A stretch of 64,000 bases of DNA from contig JALGPX010000015.1 of assembly GCA_023515795.1 (NCBI GenBank), positions 1 through 64,000 of the forward strand, read 5' to 3'. Positions within the stretch are counted from its first letter, which is position 1. Each line of letters opens with the position of its first letter. The notes below the pieces were generated by a model. The model did no database searches and was not told where the DNA came from. It saw nothing but the letters and a program-made list of their open reading frames with translations. Of this stretch, positions 44,589 through 54,224 are shown in pieces. This DNA comes from Amoeboaphelidium occidentale. Taxonomy: Eukaryota; Aphelidiomycota; Aphelidea. A program made the translations under genes and the position numbers.

Positions 44589-45267
44589 AATAAATGAAAC
44601 AATTAATGATCGATGCGCTGAGTTCTGTTCCGTTGAAGTCTGATTTAGAATTGTAAATCAAAAGAGATTGCAGAAGCAGAAGTACAAGAAATGATGTCAA
44701 GTGGATTTGCCAAACTTGAGCGTTGAAAGTTTGAAAAAAAATTCGTGGATCAGACGATTATTCGACTCCTTCTTTTTACAGGGGTTCGCGATACGCAGTG
44801 CATCAAACTGGCGTGACTTCATACTGTTCGCATAACTCTGAAGAGGGTTAGTTTTGTGTATATTTGTGGGTACATGTGGTTTACATGTGTTTTCGCGCAT
44901 TTAAACTTTGTGACATCACCGTGAGCGAAACTCTCAAAAGCTTCAGAGCGCAGTTCTATGGGGCTGTCATTTACTGTCTTCCGATACATTACGACTAGTT
45001 ATATGTCCCTTTGAAGTGCGAACTGTTCTCAATTGAATGCGCTTAATAAGGATTTTGTAATTAATACATTCCACAGCAACTGGTCAATGAACATGAGATC
45101 TTGAAAATGAAATTATTCGACCCCTCTGGCCTAACTTCTTCTACCTCATTTCGCTTAAATGCTGGCCCAGTTTGTCTCAACCCCGCCACGACTCGAAACG
45201 CATGACTGCGCCACAATTGTTTGATGACTGCTTCTGACATCACGCAACAACAATTTACAAGCTTGAA
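44589..45267. promoter_or_regulatory. Divergent promoter region of the phosphatase and ERG1
   Basis: These 679 bp separate the phosphatase and squalene epoxidase start codons, the largest ordinary intergenic gap in the window. It holds two direct copies of TACATGTG (44871-44878 and 44882-44889). Small frames on either strand (such as 45061-45240) have no recognisable product. No RNA gene is seen. Confidence 0.4.
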
Positions 45268-46779
45268 ATGACTGTAAGCGAAGAATTTGACTTTATTATT
45301 GTCGGCGCAGGTATTGCCGGCTCTTCTTTGGCTTATGCGATATCATCTAAGAGGCCTGAGCTGAAAGTGTTGCTTCTTGAGAGAGATCTCTCAGAGCCTG
45401 ATCGTATCGTTGGGGAGCTTTTGCAGCCTGGTGGTTTAGCTGCATTAAGCAGACTTGGTCTTTCTGAATGTGTAAAAGGAATCGATGCTATTCCGAATTA
45501 TGGATATGGTGTGTTCCTTGATTCTGATGGCGTTCAGTTGACATATCCTCATTGGAATAACGCTGTAGACAGCGACGAAGACAAAGCTGAAGGTGTTGCT
45601 TTTCATCATGGAAGATTTATAATGAAATTACGTGAAGCATGTCTTTCTCTTCTTGGAAAGACTGGGTTGATTGTCAAGGAAGCAACAGTCAAGGATTTAG
45701 TTTACTCCGAACATGGTACTGATAAAGTGGTAGGCGTCACATGTTCTCAAAAACAAAAGGACTCTGGGACTTCTTTAGAAAGTGAATATCGTGGGACGAT
45801 AACAATTGTTGCTGATGGTTGCTTCTCAAAGTTTCGTAAGACTCTGGCTGGTTCCAAAGATGTTTTGGTTCGTTCTCATTTCGTTGGTGCAATTCTTGAA
45901 GACTGCAAACTACCAATGCATAACCATGGTCATGTTGTACTGTGTGATCCTTCTCCGGTTCTTTTGTATCAAATCGGAACACATGACACTCGTATTCTTA
46001 TCGATATACCCGGAAAGGTTCCTTCTGCTTCTAGTGGAGCATTGAAAACATACATGGAAGAGAATGTTTTGCCTCAATTGCCTTCAAAAGAAACTAAAGA
46101 AGCTCTTCAGAGTGCATTGGACACTCAAAGACTTAGGGTGATGCCTAATAGTTATCTTCCCGCTAGTATTCAGAACAAAGCTGGTCTTATTCTACTGGGA
46201 GATGCTTTGAATATGCGACACCCTCTTACTGGAGGAGGTATGACAGTTGCTTTTAATGATGTAGAACTTCTTTCTGGACTGTTGTGTTCCATCGACGGTA
46301 AAATTACTGCACAACATGTTCCTGAAGTGATGAGTGTCTTTTACAATGAAAGAAAGAATCATTCATCAGTTATTAATATTTTGGCTCAAGCATTGTATGA
46401 ATTATTTTCTGGTAAAGATTGGAAAATGAAAGAATTAAGGAATGCAACTGTTGCATACTTCTTACGGGGCGGTAAATGTGCTGATGAACCAATGATGTTA
46501 TTATCAGGAATGGAAAAGAATCCTGTTCTGCTGGTTTATCACTTTTTCATGGTTGCATTCTATGCGTTTTGGTTGATTTTGCTGAAGAATCCCTTTGTGG
46601 ATGGAAAAAGCAATTCGCTCTCCAAAGGTTCCGACTTGAAGGAAACTAGTTTGGAAATGGAGATTTTACAGTACTCTCTTCTCGTATTATCATTTCCATA
46701 CAATTTGGTTAGGGGTATTATAGTTATTGTGAGTGCAGCCATGGTTATTCTTCCGTTGATTTGGAATGAATTGAAATAA
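45268..46779 (+). CDS. ERG1: Squalene epoxidase (squalene monooxygenase)
   Basis: A 503-residue intronless flavoprotein. It shows the FAD dinucleotide motif FDFIIVGAGIAGSSLAYAI, then LLERDLSEPDRIVGELLQPG. Later come VVADGCFSKFRK-type and LLGDALNMRHPLTGGGMTVA. These are diagnostic for Erg1/SQLE. The enzyme oxidises squalene to 2,3-oxidosqualene at the ER, using oxygen and FAD, at the entry to sterol synthesis. Two hydrophobic segments end the protein (about 420-440 and 470-500), anchoring it in the membrane. Its presence means the organism makes its own sterols. Confidence 0.97.
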   Translation: MTVSEEFDFIIVGAGIAGSSLAYAISSKRPELKVLLLERDLSEPDRIVGELLQPGGLAALSRLGLSECVKGIDAIPNYGYGVFLDSDGVQLTYPHWNNAVDSDEDKAEGVAFHHGRFIMKLREACLSLLGKTGLIVKEATVKDLVYSEHGTDKVVGVTCSQKQKDSGTSLESEYRGTITIVADGCFSKFRKTLAGSKDVLVRSHFVGAILEDCKLPMHNHGHVVLCDPSPVLLYQIGTHDTRILIDIPGKVPSASSGALKTYMEENVLPQLPSKETKEALQSALDTQRLRVMPNSYLPASIQNKAGLILLGDALNMRHPLTGGGMTVAFNDVELLSGLLCSIDGKITAQHVPEVMSVFYNERKNHSSVINILAQALYELFSGKDWKMKELRNATVAYFLRGGKCADEPMMLLSGMEKNPVLLVYHFFMVAFYAFWLILLKNPFVDGKSNSLSKGSDLKETSLEMEILQYSLLVLSFPYNLVRGIIVIVSAAMVILPLIWNELK

Positions 46780-46833
46780 ATTGAAAATCGGAGTACTGTA
46801 CACATCTATTGCTTTTCTTCTCTAAACTATAAT

Positions 46834-48078
46834 CTAACATAATGGCAAATCACCATTGCGTCCTTGTTGAGTTCTGCCCTCTCCTGTAGTCGCAGAATCA
46901 CTTGATTCCCTAGGTCCTGCTGCTACCGAAGCTGTACCTGTACCTGATGTTGATGATGATGACCTTCCAACATTCATGATCATTCTTACAATCCTTCTAT
47001 TTTCCTGAGCACTTGATCTCAGCAAAGGCATCCATTCTCTTTGTCTTCTTTCAAATTCCTGATCTTGCATACTCAATTCAGCATCCTCATTGTCGTTTTG
47101 ATCATCATCATCATCATAATCGAATTCCAAATCAGTATCCATTTGAATATTACCAACACCATTATCACCCGACTGTCGAAACAGTAAGCTAGAATTAGCA
47201 CCAGAACCACTGAAGCCGTTCGTTCTACGACTTCCACTATTGTTGCTTCTCTGAGTAATGCTACTATCAAATACTGCAGCCAAATTCAATGCTCTTAATC
47301 TTTCCAATCTTTCTCTTGGATCCATAGCAACTCTTAATCTTGAAATCTGCTGCTGTTGCTGTTGAGAAGAAGATGGTGGTGGTGGTTGTTGTAACTGATC
47401 TTGAATGATTGATGCTTGAGACAATCTTCTATGAACAGCAGTACTACTGGCTGATGTAGTAGTAGTAGTAGCAGTAGTAGTAGTAGTTGAACTGGATTGA
47501 TCTAATTGTCTAAAGACATAAGTAGGAACATCATCATCATCTTCTTCTTCTTGATCAAATCTACTACTGCTTCTCCTGCTTGATGAATTTACATCATCAG
47601 TAGTATTATCATATACAACATGATCATCAAGATATACATTAACATACTGATCATCATCATCATCATCCTGCCGCTGCCGCTGCTGCTGATTACTACTACT
47701 ACTACTACTGCTACTACGAGATCCCGAATAATTCACAAACCTTCTTCCATCTCTATTGGGTACTATAATACCAATACCACCTGGCCTCCATGGCAACTTT
47801 TCAACCACATAAACCGATCCTGCTCTTGTACTACTACTTGAAACATGACTCTGATCACTCATTGCATGCCATGCTCTTCTGAATGAGATGGGTTGTTGTT
47901 GTTGTTGTTGTTGTTGCTGCTGTGATGATGATGATGTAGATGTAGATGTAGATGAATGCATAATCAATGATCTTCTATTTCTGACTGTATTAGTTGATGA
48001 TGCAGATGGTACAACAAGTAATCGATCTGATGCCGAAGTAGTAGTTGAAGCAGTTGTAGTTGCACTCAATCCAACCAT
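46834..48078 (-). CDS. Low-complexity protein with Ser, Thr, Gln and Asp runs
   Basis: A 414-residue frame from the ATG at 48078. The frame can extend 20 codons upstream into a TTG-repeat cysteine run with no better ATG, so the shorter start is preferred. It is dominated by microsatellite-encoded runs (poly-Q, poly-S, poly-T, poly-D). Conserved-looking islands are WHAMSDQ, VEKLPWRPGGIGIIVPNRDG, AMDPRERLERLRALN and QREWMPLLRSSAQENRRIV. I do not recognise a family. The islands look like short linear interaction motifs. It is head to head with the next gene, 47 bp between start codons. Confidence 0.6.
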   Translation of the reverse strand: MVGLSATTTASTTTSASDRLLVVPSASSTNTVRNRRSLIMHSSTSTSTSSSSQQQQQQQQQQPISFRRAWHAMSDQSHVSSSSTRAGSVYVVEKLPWRPGGIGIIVPNRDGRRFVNYSGSRSSSSSSSSNQQQRQRQDDDDDDQYVNVYLDDHVVYDNTTDDVNSSSRRSSSRFDQEEEDDDDVPTYVFRQLDQSSSTTTTTATTTTTSASSTAVHRRLSQASIIQDQLQQPPPPSSSQQQQQQISRLRVAMDPRERLERLRALNLAAVFDSSITQRSNNSGSRRTNGFSGSGANSSLLFRQSGDNGVGNIQMDTDLEFDYDDDDDQNDNEDAELSMQDQEFERRQREWMPLLRSSAQENRRIVRMIMNVGRSSSSTSGTGTASVAAGPRESSDSATTGEGRTQQGRNGDLPLC

Positions 48079-48125
48079 CTCAATCTTTTTCTTTCTCAAA
48101 TAACAACAGCAGCAACAGCAACAAA

Positions 48126-49685
48126 ATGTTGAGACCAATCAGCAGAAATTCTTCAATTTACAGCCACGGGAGTACTACAAGCACTTCACTATTAATACCA
48201 ACTACTTCTGCTACTTCTACTTCTGCTACTAATAAGAATTTGGCTGAGTGTAGAATCAATGCAAATCTATTTTTAGAATTCAATACTGAAATTACAACAA
48301 TAGTCAAATTATCTGTGAAGAATTTAATAGCAGTTGGGCTTATGGATGGATTGGTGGTTGTTAATACATTAAACAAAAGAGTAATAAGAAGAATAACTAC
48401 TAGAAATGCACCAGTTGTATCCATTGAGAGTTGTGATTGTGAATCTTCAACTACGACTGCTAAAGAAGAAGAAGAAGAAGGAGCTGAAGAAGAAGGTGAT
48501 TATTATATAAGTTTGTTATTTACTACAACTTCTTCTGATTCTGTTGTGTATTTCTACAATGATTTAAAAAGAGAAGTTTTACAATTAAATTGTAATGCGA
48601 ATCATTCCCATTCAATTTCTTTTAATTCTTTTACAAAGACAAAAGAATATTTGGGAGTATTCTTTGTGACGTCATCTTTGGCTTCTAATTCTATTCAATT
48701 ATACTCAAGAGACACTTCTACTGATACTACTACTACTACTACTACTACTGATGATGATGAAGTACAATTATTAACAAGAGAATACTTTCCTTTTAAATTG
48801 TATGGAAGAATACTAAAAGTTACCTTCTTAAACTCCTTCAGTAAAAGAAGAGATCCTTTAATGTTGATTTGTATGGAGAATGGTTCAATAATTCTGTATA
48901 ATTTCTACACACAGACAATTGTAAAGAATATTTCTGCTACTGCTGCTGCTGCTGCTACTGCTACTGCTAAAGGAAAAGTAAAAGCTGATGAGTTTTACAT
49001 CCAAAGTTCTAAAGATTTTGTTATAATTTGTTGTGTTTATAATAACAGTACAGAGATTAAAGTATTGAAGTATCANCCTTTAATGTTGATTTGTATGGAG
49101 AATGGTTCAATAATTCTGTATAATTTCTACACACAGACAATTGTAAAGAATATTTCTGCTGCTACTGCTACTGCTACTGCTAAAGGAAAAGTAAAAGCTG
49201 ATGAGTTTTATATCCAAAGTTCTAAAGATTTTGTTATAATTTGTTGTGTTTATAATAACAGTACAGAGATTAAAGTATTGAAGTATCACAATTATAATTT
49301 TACTCAGTTGTATGATGTCAAGACTGGAGGGAAATTCAGAGTTAAACATCTCTCTTGTGGTTCCGTTGGTGTGGATGGAAAAGTGTTGTTATTTGTGGTT
49401 CCTTCAAGTAATTACAAGTCTAAATTATTATATGGTTCATCTACATCTACAACTGCAACTACAACTAATTCAAAGAGGGAATTTATTAGTCCTGTTGTAG
49501 TTTATCATAATGGTAGAATTAGTAATGAAATTGTATTGAAGGATGACCAGATTAAAGGATTAGTAACATTTGATTCAGTGCTGTATTGTGGAAGTGGTGG
49601 TGGTAATGGTAATGGTAATGGTGGGAAAGGGTTAGGGTATTTGTCTAGTGGAAGGGAATTATATGAATTCAGAATGAAACAATAG
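48126..49685 (+). CDS. Propeller-like protein, unidentified (contains N-duplication)
   Basis: A frame from the ATG at 48126 that passes through the N at 49076. It contains WD40/propeller-like strands (LIAVGLMDGLVVVNTLNKRV, PLMLICMENGSIILYNFYTQ, SVVYFYNDLKREVLQLN). No family could be named. About 70 residues occur twice, because 48855-49075 and 49077-49288 are copies of each other, so the true product is roughly 440-450 residues rather than 520. ACT, GCT and GAA repeats give Thr, Ala and Glu runs. Confidence 0.55.
   Translation: MLRPISRNSSIYSHGSTTSTSLLIPTTSATSTSATNKNLAECRINANLFLEFNTEITTIVKLSVKNLIAVGLMDGLVVVNTLNKRVIRRITTRNAPVVSIESCDCESSTTTAKEEEEEGAEEEGDYYISLLFTTTSSDSVVYFYNDLKREVLQLNCNANHSHSISFNSFTKTKEYLGVFFVTSSLASNSIQLYSRDTSTDTTTTTTTTDDDEVQLLTREYFPFKLYGRILKVTFLNSFSKRRDPLMLICMENGSIILYNFYTQTIVKNISATAAAAATATAKGKVKADEFYIQSSKDFVIICCVYNNSTEIKVLKYXPLMLICMENGSIILYNFYTQTIVKNISAATATATAKGKVKADEFYIQSSKDFVIICCVYNNSTEIKVLKYHNYNFTQLYDVKTGGKFRVKHLSCGSVGVDGKVLLFVVPSSNYKSKLLYGSSTSTTATTTNSKREFISPVVVYHNGRISNEIVLKDDQIKGLVTFDSVLYCGSGGGNGNGNGGKGLGYLSSGRELYEFRMKQ
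48855..49288. repeat. Unmerged duplicate around the N at 49076
   Basis: 48855-49075 (221 bp) recurs as 49077-49288 (212 bp). The copies differ by three GCT-type codons and at least one synonymous base (TAC against TAT in the TTTTAyATCC context). A base difference as well as repeat length argues for two alleles or strains rather than simple read slippage. Confidence 0.88.
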
Positions 49686-49765
49686 AAAATTTTTCAGTGG
49701 ATCCTTTGAAACAGAAAATTTTTTCTTGATTCTTTTCTTCTTCACTTCAATACAAGAAAAAAGAC

Positions 49766-51783
49766 ATGTCTTCCTTTTCCGTAGATTGGCTTAGAAAAGC
49801 TTCATTAGCTGAGGGAACGCAATTGGATGAAGATTACTCTGATGTTCCAGGTATAAGAATCTCATTTATGTTTTGTACTTAACTCTCTTGAATTTTGTAG
49901 GCGTTAATTTGAATCCTGTGGATAAGCACACCGTGTCAATTATTAGTCCTATTGAGGCTGATGAAGATGGTGCTGCTGCTGAAGATGCATTCTCTAAGGA
50001 TTTCATGTATTCCAGAGATTTTCTGTTGAGTTGCTTCAAGGAATTATCAATTGATAAGAGTCTGATGCTGGAGGATTTATACCAGGAAGAATCATTGAAG
50101 CCTGTTTCTTTGGAACCTTTATCGCAACAGGAACAGGAAATTTATGATTCTGGTGCATTCAATTCAGAAATTACAAGAAAGTATGGTAATAAGGGAGGTA
50201 GAAGAGGTGGTGCTAATGCTGGTGGCGGTGGTAGAGGTGGTGGTCAAAGAAGAAATAATAACAGAAATCATCATCACGGTCACGGTGGTAATCATCACGG
50301 AAATTTCAGATCTCCAACTTCACCTAATGAAGATTCATTGAGAGAAGATATTTGGGATTTGCCAACGAATGTTCAGGGATCGTTTTCTAATGGTGCATTC
50401 ATGGTTGGTGGTTCTTCTGCTGGTTCTGGTTCTGGTGGTCATCAAGAGCAATCATGGAAGAGAGTATCACAACAACAACAACAACAAGTTAGTCCTCTAT
50501 GGGATGCACCTCAACAACAGCATCAGCAGCAACAAGAACCTGTTTGGTTTTACAAGGATCCTCAGCAGAATGTTCAAGGACCATTCTTTGGCAGAGAAAT
50601 GCAACAATGGTTTGAAGCTGGGTACTTTCCAGCTAATTTATTGGTGAGGCAACAAACTGACTTGCATTTTGAACCATTGGAAGTTTACATGAAGCAGAGA
50701 TTCAATGGTTTGGTCACATTCTTGCGCGCTTTTCCTGATGTCAGCGCAGCTGTTGTTGCTCCAGTTGCTGTTCCTCCTCAAGCACAACAGCAAGCTTGGG
50801 CTAGCAAGTATCCATGGAACACACAGGAAATTACATGGATTCAACAGCAAATGGCACAGAATCCACACATGAAACAAATTGAAGTTGAAGAGTATTTGAT
50901 GATGGAGAAGGAAAGAGCAATGCAGTTACAGCAACAGCAACAACAACAACAACAAAATTTCAAACCTGCTCCTGCTCCAAAGACTAACGCATGGGGTGCA
51001 AGCAAACAGTCTCCAATTTCTCCGGTTATTGATTCATTTGTAACGGAGAAGATGGAAAAATTGGCAGTCAAGGAATCTGTTCCAGCCACTGCTGCTGCTG
51101 TAGTATCACCAAAAGAATCTAAGCCTGCTCCTTGGGTTGGAAGTAGTCCAGCTGCCAAGAAATTGTCTTTGGCTGAAATTCAGAAACAAGAAGCAGAAGA
51201 AGCGAAAAAGAATGTTTCTACTGGCTCTCCAAAACAAGTTGGAGGTAATCCATGGAACAATAAGTCCGCTACTGTGAATCCTGCTGAGAAAGCAAGCGCT
51301 TCTGCAGTAGCATCCGCTGTTGAGGCTGATAAGGAAAATTTGGCAGCTTGGATTAAAACCAAACTTAGACCACTTGATGGTAAAATGGACTTGGTTTCTT
51401 TTGTTGAAGTATTGTTGCCATTGAACGATCCTTACACAATCAACGAAATTGTTCATGATGGCATTGGTCAGAATTTTACCCTGGTTAATCCACACAAGTT
51501 GGTTACAGAGTTCTTGGAAAAGAAACACACTGCTGGTCTGATCAAAGGCCCTCTAAGTGTTCCACCTCCTCCAACTCATAGCGCATACGCTTTGCACTTG
51601 AGAAAATCATCAACAGGTGATGATTATGCAGCATCTTCGTCACAAGGATCGCAAGGTGGTTTTGTTCCTGTTCAGAGCAAGAAAACCAAAAAAGCAGCGA
51701 GTGCCAAGGCAAAAGAAAATAAGGCAGCTCCTGTTGTTGGTGCACACGGAAAAGTTGTTCCAGGTGCAGTTAAGAAGGCTTAA
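49766..51783 (+). CDS. GYF-domain protein (GIGYF/Smy2-like)
   Basis: Two exons, 49766-49850 and 49901-51783, with a 50-nt intron. The product has 655 residues. The first exon encodes MSSFSVDWLRKASLAEG, and the spliced reading gives DVPGVNLNPV. An RGG/His-rich region (about 110-150) follows. The GYF domain (about 248-300) reads VWFYKDPQQNVQGPFFGREM and QWFEAGYFPANLLV, with the W-Y-D-Q-GPF-W-GYF signature that binds proline-rich peptides. The C-terminal half has conserved segments AWIKTKLRPLDGKMDL and INEIVHDGIGQ seen in GIGYF relatives. These proteins act in translation repression and mRNA decay or vesicle transport. AATAAA follows 19-24 bp after the stop. Confidence 0.9.
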
Positions 51784-52309
51784 ATAGCCAAGAAGCTAAA
51801 TGAAATAAATAAGTTGTAGGTGGCAGAAGTAATACCGTTCATTTGGTACCAAACTTAAAATGATCCTATTTTATGCCCGATGGACTTTTTTAAGAGGACA
51901 AAGGGTGTAAGGAACTCGATTTCACTTTTCACAATATCACACTCGTATTTTTGCGAGAAGAAGACTCCTGTCTGCAGCTTTATTCATAAATACAACAGAT
52001 GCCAGATATTCTTAGGATGAACTTATAAAGTATTGCAATGACCCTAAAAGCCTTTCTTTGTGCGATATCTTTGCCTTGTTGCATTGCAGATTTGTCACCT
52101 CGTTGCAACTCTGACACTGACAATATATCTCCGTATGAATTCACAAAAAAAAACGTCTGTCGGGCTTCGTGTAGCAATAAAGAGCGCATTTAATGCGTTC
52201 TGAAGCATCTGCCGCTAGTCATTCCATAACAGAACGTTTGAATAAATCTGTCCATATCTGGTACATTGCAGAACAATATGATGAGGGATTTTTCAAGATT
52301 TTTTGATGA
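51784..52309. other. Spacer spanning the left edge of the inverted-repeat block
   Basis: It holds the GYF gene's 3' flank and AATAAA, the left 25-bp inverted repeat at 51841-51865, and then about 440 bp with no convincing gene. Minus-strand frames at 51980-52387 have no recognisable product. Confidence 0.5.
51841..51865 (+). repeat. Left terminal inverted repeat, 25 bp
   Basis: Exact reverse complement of 54090-54114. Identity ends sharply on the inner side (CTATTT here against AAACTT in the partner). Confidence 0.9.
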
Positions 52310-53441
52310 ATGCAGCAAGCAACGATCGAGGATTATTTGGCCTACAATCCACCCACACTTGTTGCGGCCAAGAAGCACACGTCTCACAAGACCGCATTTT
52401 CGTCAAATCCTCGCACCGACGATATCGAGCTGACTAAATGGGAATCCTTCGCCCAGAATGCTCATGATTATGCTAATGCGATTCGCAATCAGCTCGCCGC
52501 TCATCCAATGAAAGTACCCTTGCCGCAAGTGACAATGACACCCTACATACGCTCCGAGGGTGAAATGTATGCTTTGATGCAGGAATTCGTGGTCATTCCG
52601 CTTAGAGCGTTATGCGGAGCTGTTTTTAACAAGCAGATCACAGTCGGCTCGGTCTCTGGACTTCTGGGACTCGCACCAAATGCTGGAATCATTTGAAGTA
52701 TGGTATTCTCACAACGCTGAATGATACATATTTTTTTCGCCGTGTTGAACATCAAGTTGGCTCTGCAAGTAAGCTGGAAGTTTCGCACTGCCTTAGTACT
52801 GGGCTAAGTCAACTGCCATTCATGACCGCATGGCTGCATATCATTAGTTTGGCTGTCGAATCGCACTCCTATGCTTCGCAGTACACTTCGCCCGCGATGT
52901 CGCGAAAAATGATCAAGACAGGTGACCCGTACACTGTTCAAGAAGTCTCGCTGTCAGATATTTACTTCACCCAAGCTGGTCCCCTAAATTTAGTCTCGCG
53001 GGCGAATATTGGGTCATCAAAAGTCCACGGATCGTACATGTGAAGTTCTTCGATGTTTCGAAAGACGATAATGTTAGTGAGAAGTTTCATTGTGAACTGG
53101 CAGCATACAAAAAACTGGAATCCCTGCAAGGCACCATTGTCTCGAAACTGTATGGATCTTTTCTCGCGTCCGGATTTCTGTATGGTTTGTTCTTGGAGCC
53201 ATATGGAGATGAGATCACTCAGCAAATATTTGAAGAACGTAAAGCACATATCAAAACACTGTTGGTCCAGATTCACTCATGTGGCGTCGCTCACGGAGAT
53301 ATTGCCTGTCGGAATATTATGGTTGATGCTGCTAACAAGATCAAAATTATCGATTTTGACTCTAGTTATCTTCAGACTGATGAGACTGACTTGGAAATTT
53401 GGAATGAGAAAGTCAAAGCTGATTTGGATACTTTCCAGTGA
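52310..53441 (+). pseudogene. Broken Crinkler-type protein with kinase domain
   Basis: Three overlapping frames read as one protein of about 375 residues from the ATG at 52310. The first part (to about 52670) has the spacing of the nuclease-like module often placed before CRN kinases. The second (about 52666-52990) has YGILTTLNDTYFFRR, a typical junction motif of that architecture. The third (from about 52992) carries kinase motifs: an invariant-lysine-like WVIKS, catalytic HGDIACRN (HxD...N) near 53295, and IIDFDSS in place of DFG near 53350. The breaks are one-base shifts near 52640-52670 and 52985-53000; no intron with proper ends explains them. No Crinkler header precedes it. AATAAA lies 10 bp after the stop. 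It lies inside the inverted-repeat block. Confidence 0.65.
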
Positions 53442-53460
53442 CGACATTGAATAAAAGTTC

Positions 53461-53860
53461 CTTTCACCTTAATTTCATCTTTGATTTTCCTCCTTTTGGC
53501 GTCTGAACTTTGCAGGTTTGATAGTTGTAACTTTCACCACTGCATGTTTTACCTTTTACCTTTCACCTTTTAAACCATTGCCTTTGAATGCTTCACCTTT
53601 GATGCTTGAACTGTGTATGTCTCGCCTTTGAATGTTTCACCCCCTACTCTTCACTTTTAATTATTTAGTTTATTTTGAAAATATCTCGTGATATATACTG
53701 TGTATAGGTATATCGATCGAAATGATTGAAGTTTCAAAGAAAGATCAACTGAAACATCACAGGTTCGAAGGTTAAAGGTGTGAAAAGTCAGGCTTCAAAC
53801 GTTAGAATCATCACAGAACAAGCATCAGACCTGAACACATTCAAGTGTGAAACGTGAAAG
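53461..53860. repeat. Degenerate repeats, partly inverted
   Basis: From 53461 to 53660 variants of CACCTTTGAATG and TTTCACC recur several times (for example GCCTTTGAATGCTTCACC and CGCCTTTGAATGTTTCACC). Between 53750 and 53860 similar words appear in the opposite orientation (GGTTCGAAGGTTAAAGGTG, AAGTGTGAAACGTG). The two arms could fold back imperfectly. No coding frame is seen from 53442 to 54224. Confidence 0.55.
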
Positions 53861-54060
53861 CTATCAAGTGCATCTGGGAGAGCTTTATATCATCATTGCT
53901 ACTAGATCATCATGCCCATTCTAGAAACGCGTTAGAAATAACTAATACACATCGCGGGATATTTTAATTGAGAACTGCGGAGCACAATCACAAGTGAATA
54001 ACTCCAGGGCTTGGTTACGATCTGTTTGAACATTTTTGAGGCATATATTAGAATCGTTTA

Positions 54061-54114
54061 TTTGGTACCAAAGTGTACTGAAAAAGTTTGATCATTTTAA
54101 GTTTGGTACCAAAT
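54061..54114. repeat. Right terminal repeats with doubled TTTGGTACCAAA
   Basis: The right arm is 54090-54114. A further TTTGGTACCAAA lies at 54061-54072, so the right end carries two copies of the 12-bp palindrome about 40 bp apart. Confidence 0.85.
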
Positions 54115-54224
54115 AATCTTCTATTGCTTCTGGCGGCGTTTAAGTTTTTTGTGCATCTTCTTCTGTCAAGCTTTCCCACGGTGCTTTGAATCATCTATCA
54201 GTTTTCCAACAAAGACAAACCAAA

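Larger units (their letters stand above)
51841..54114. mobile_element. 2.27-kb block with 25-bp terminal inverted repeats
   Basis: The left arm 51841-51865 (ATTTGGTACCAAACTTAAAA and five more bases) is the exact reverse complement of 54090-54114. The arms start with the palindrome TTTGGTACCAAA, which also occurs at 54061-54072. The block interrupts the spacing between the GYF and glutamate dehydrogenase genes and contains only a broken Crinkler-type kinase gene. No transposase or clear target-site duplication is seen. It may be a non-autonomous DNA transposon or cassette that carried the effector-like gene. Confidence 0.6.

Noticed and set aside
45061-45240. Small minus-strand gene upstream of ERG1
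   Set aside because: Under 60 codons, no recognisable motif, and within a divergent promoter region.
51980-52387. Minus-strand genes left of the kinase relic
   Set aside because: Short frames without motifs; one overlaps the kinase start on the other strand.
53755-53790. GGTTCGAA resembling the B box of a tRNA gene
   Set aside because: No acceptor stem, D arm or anticodon arm can be drawn around it.
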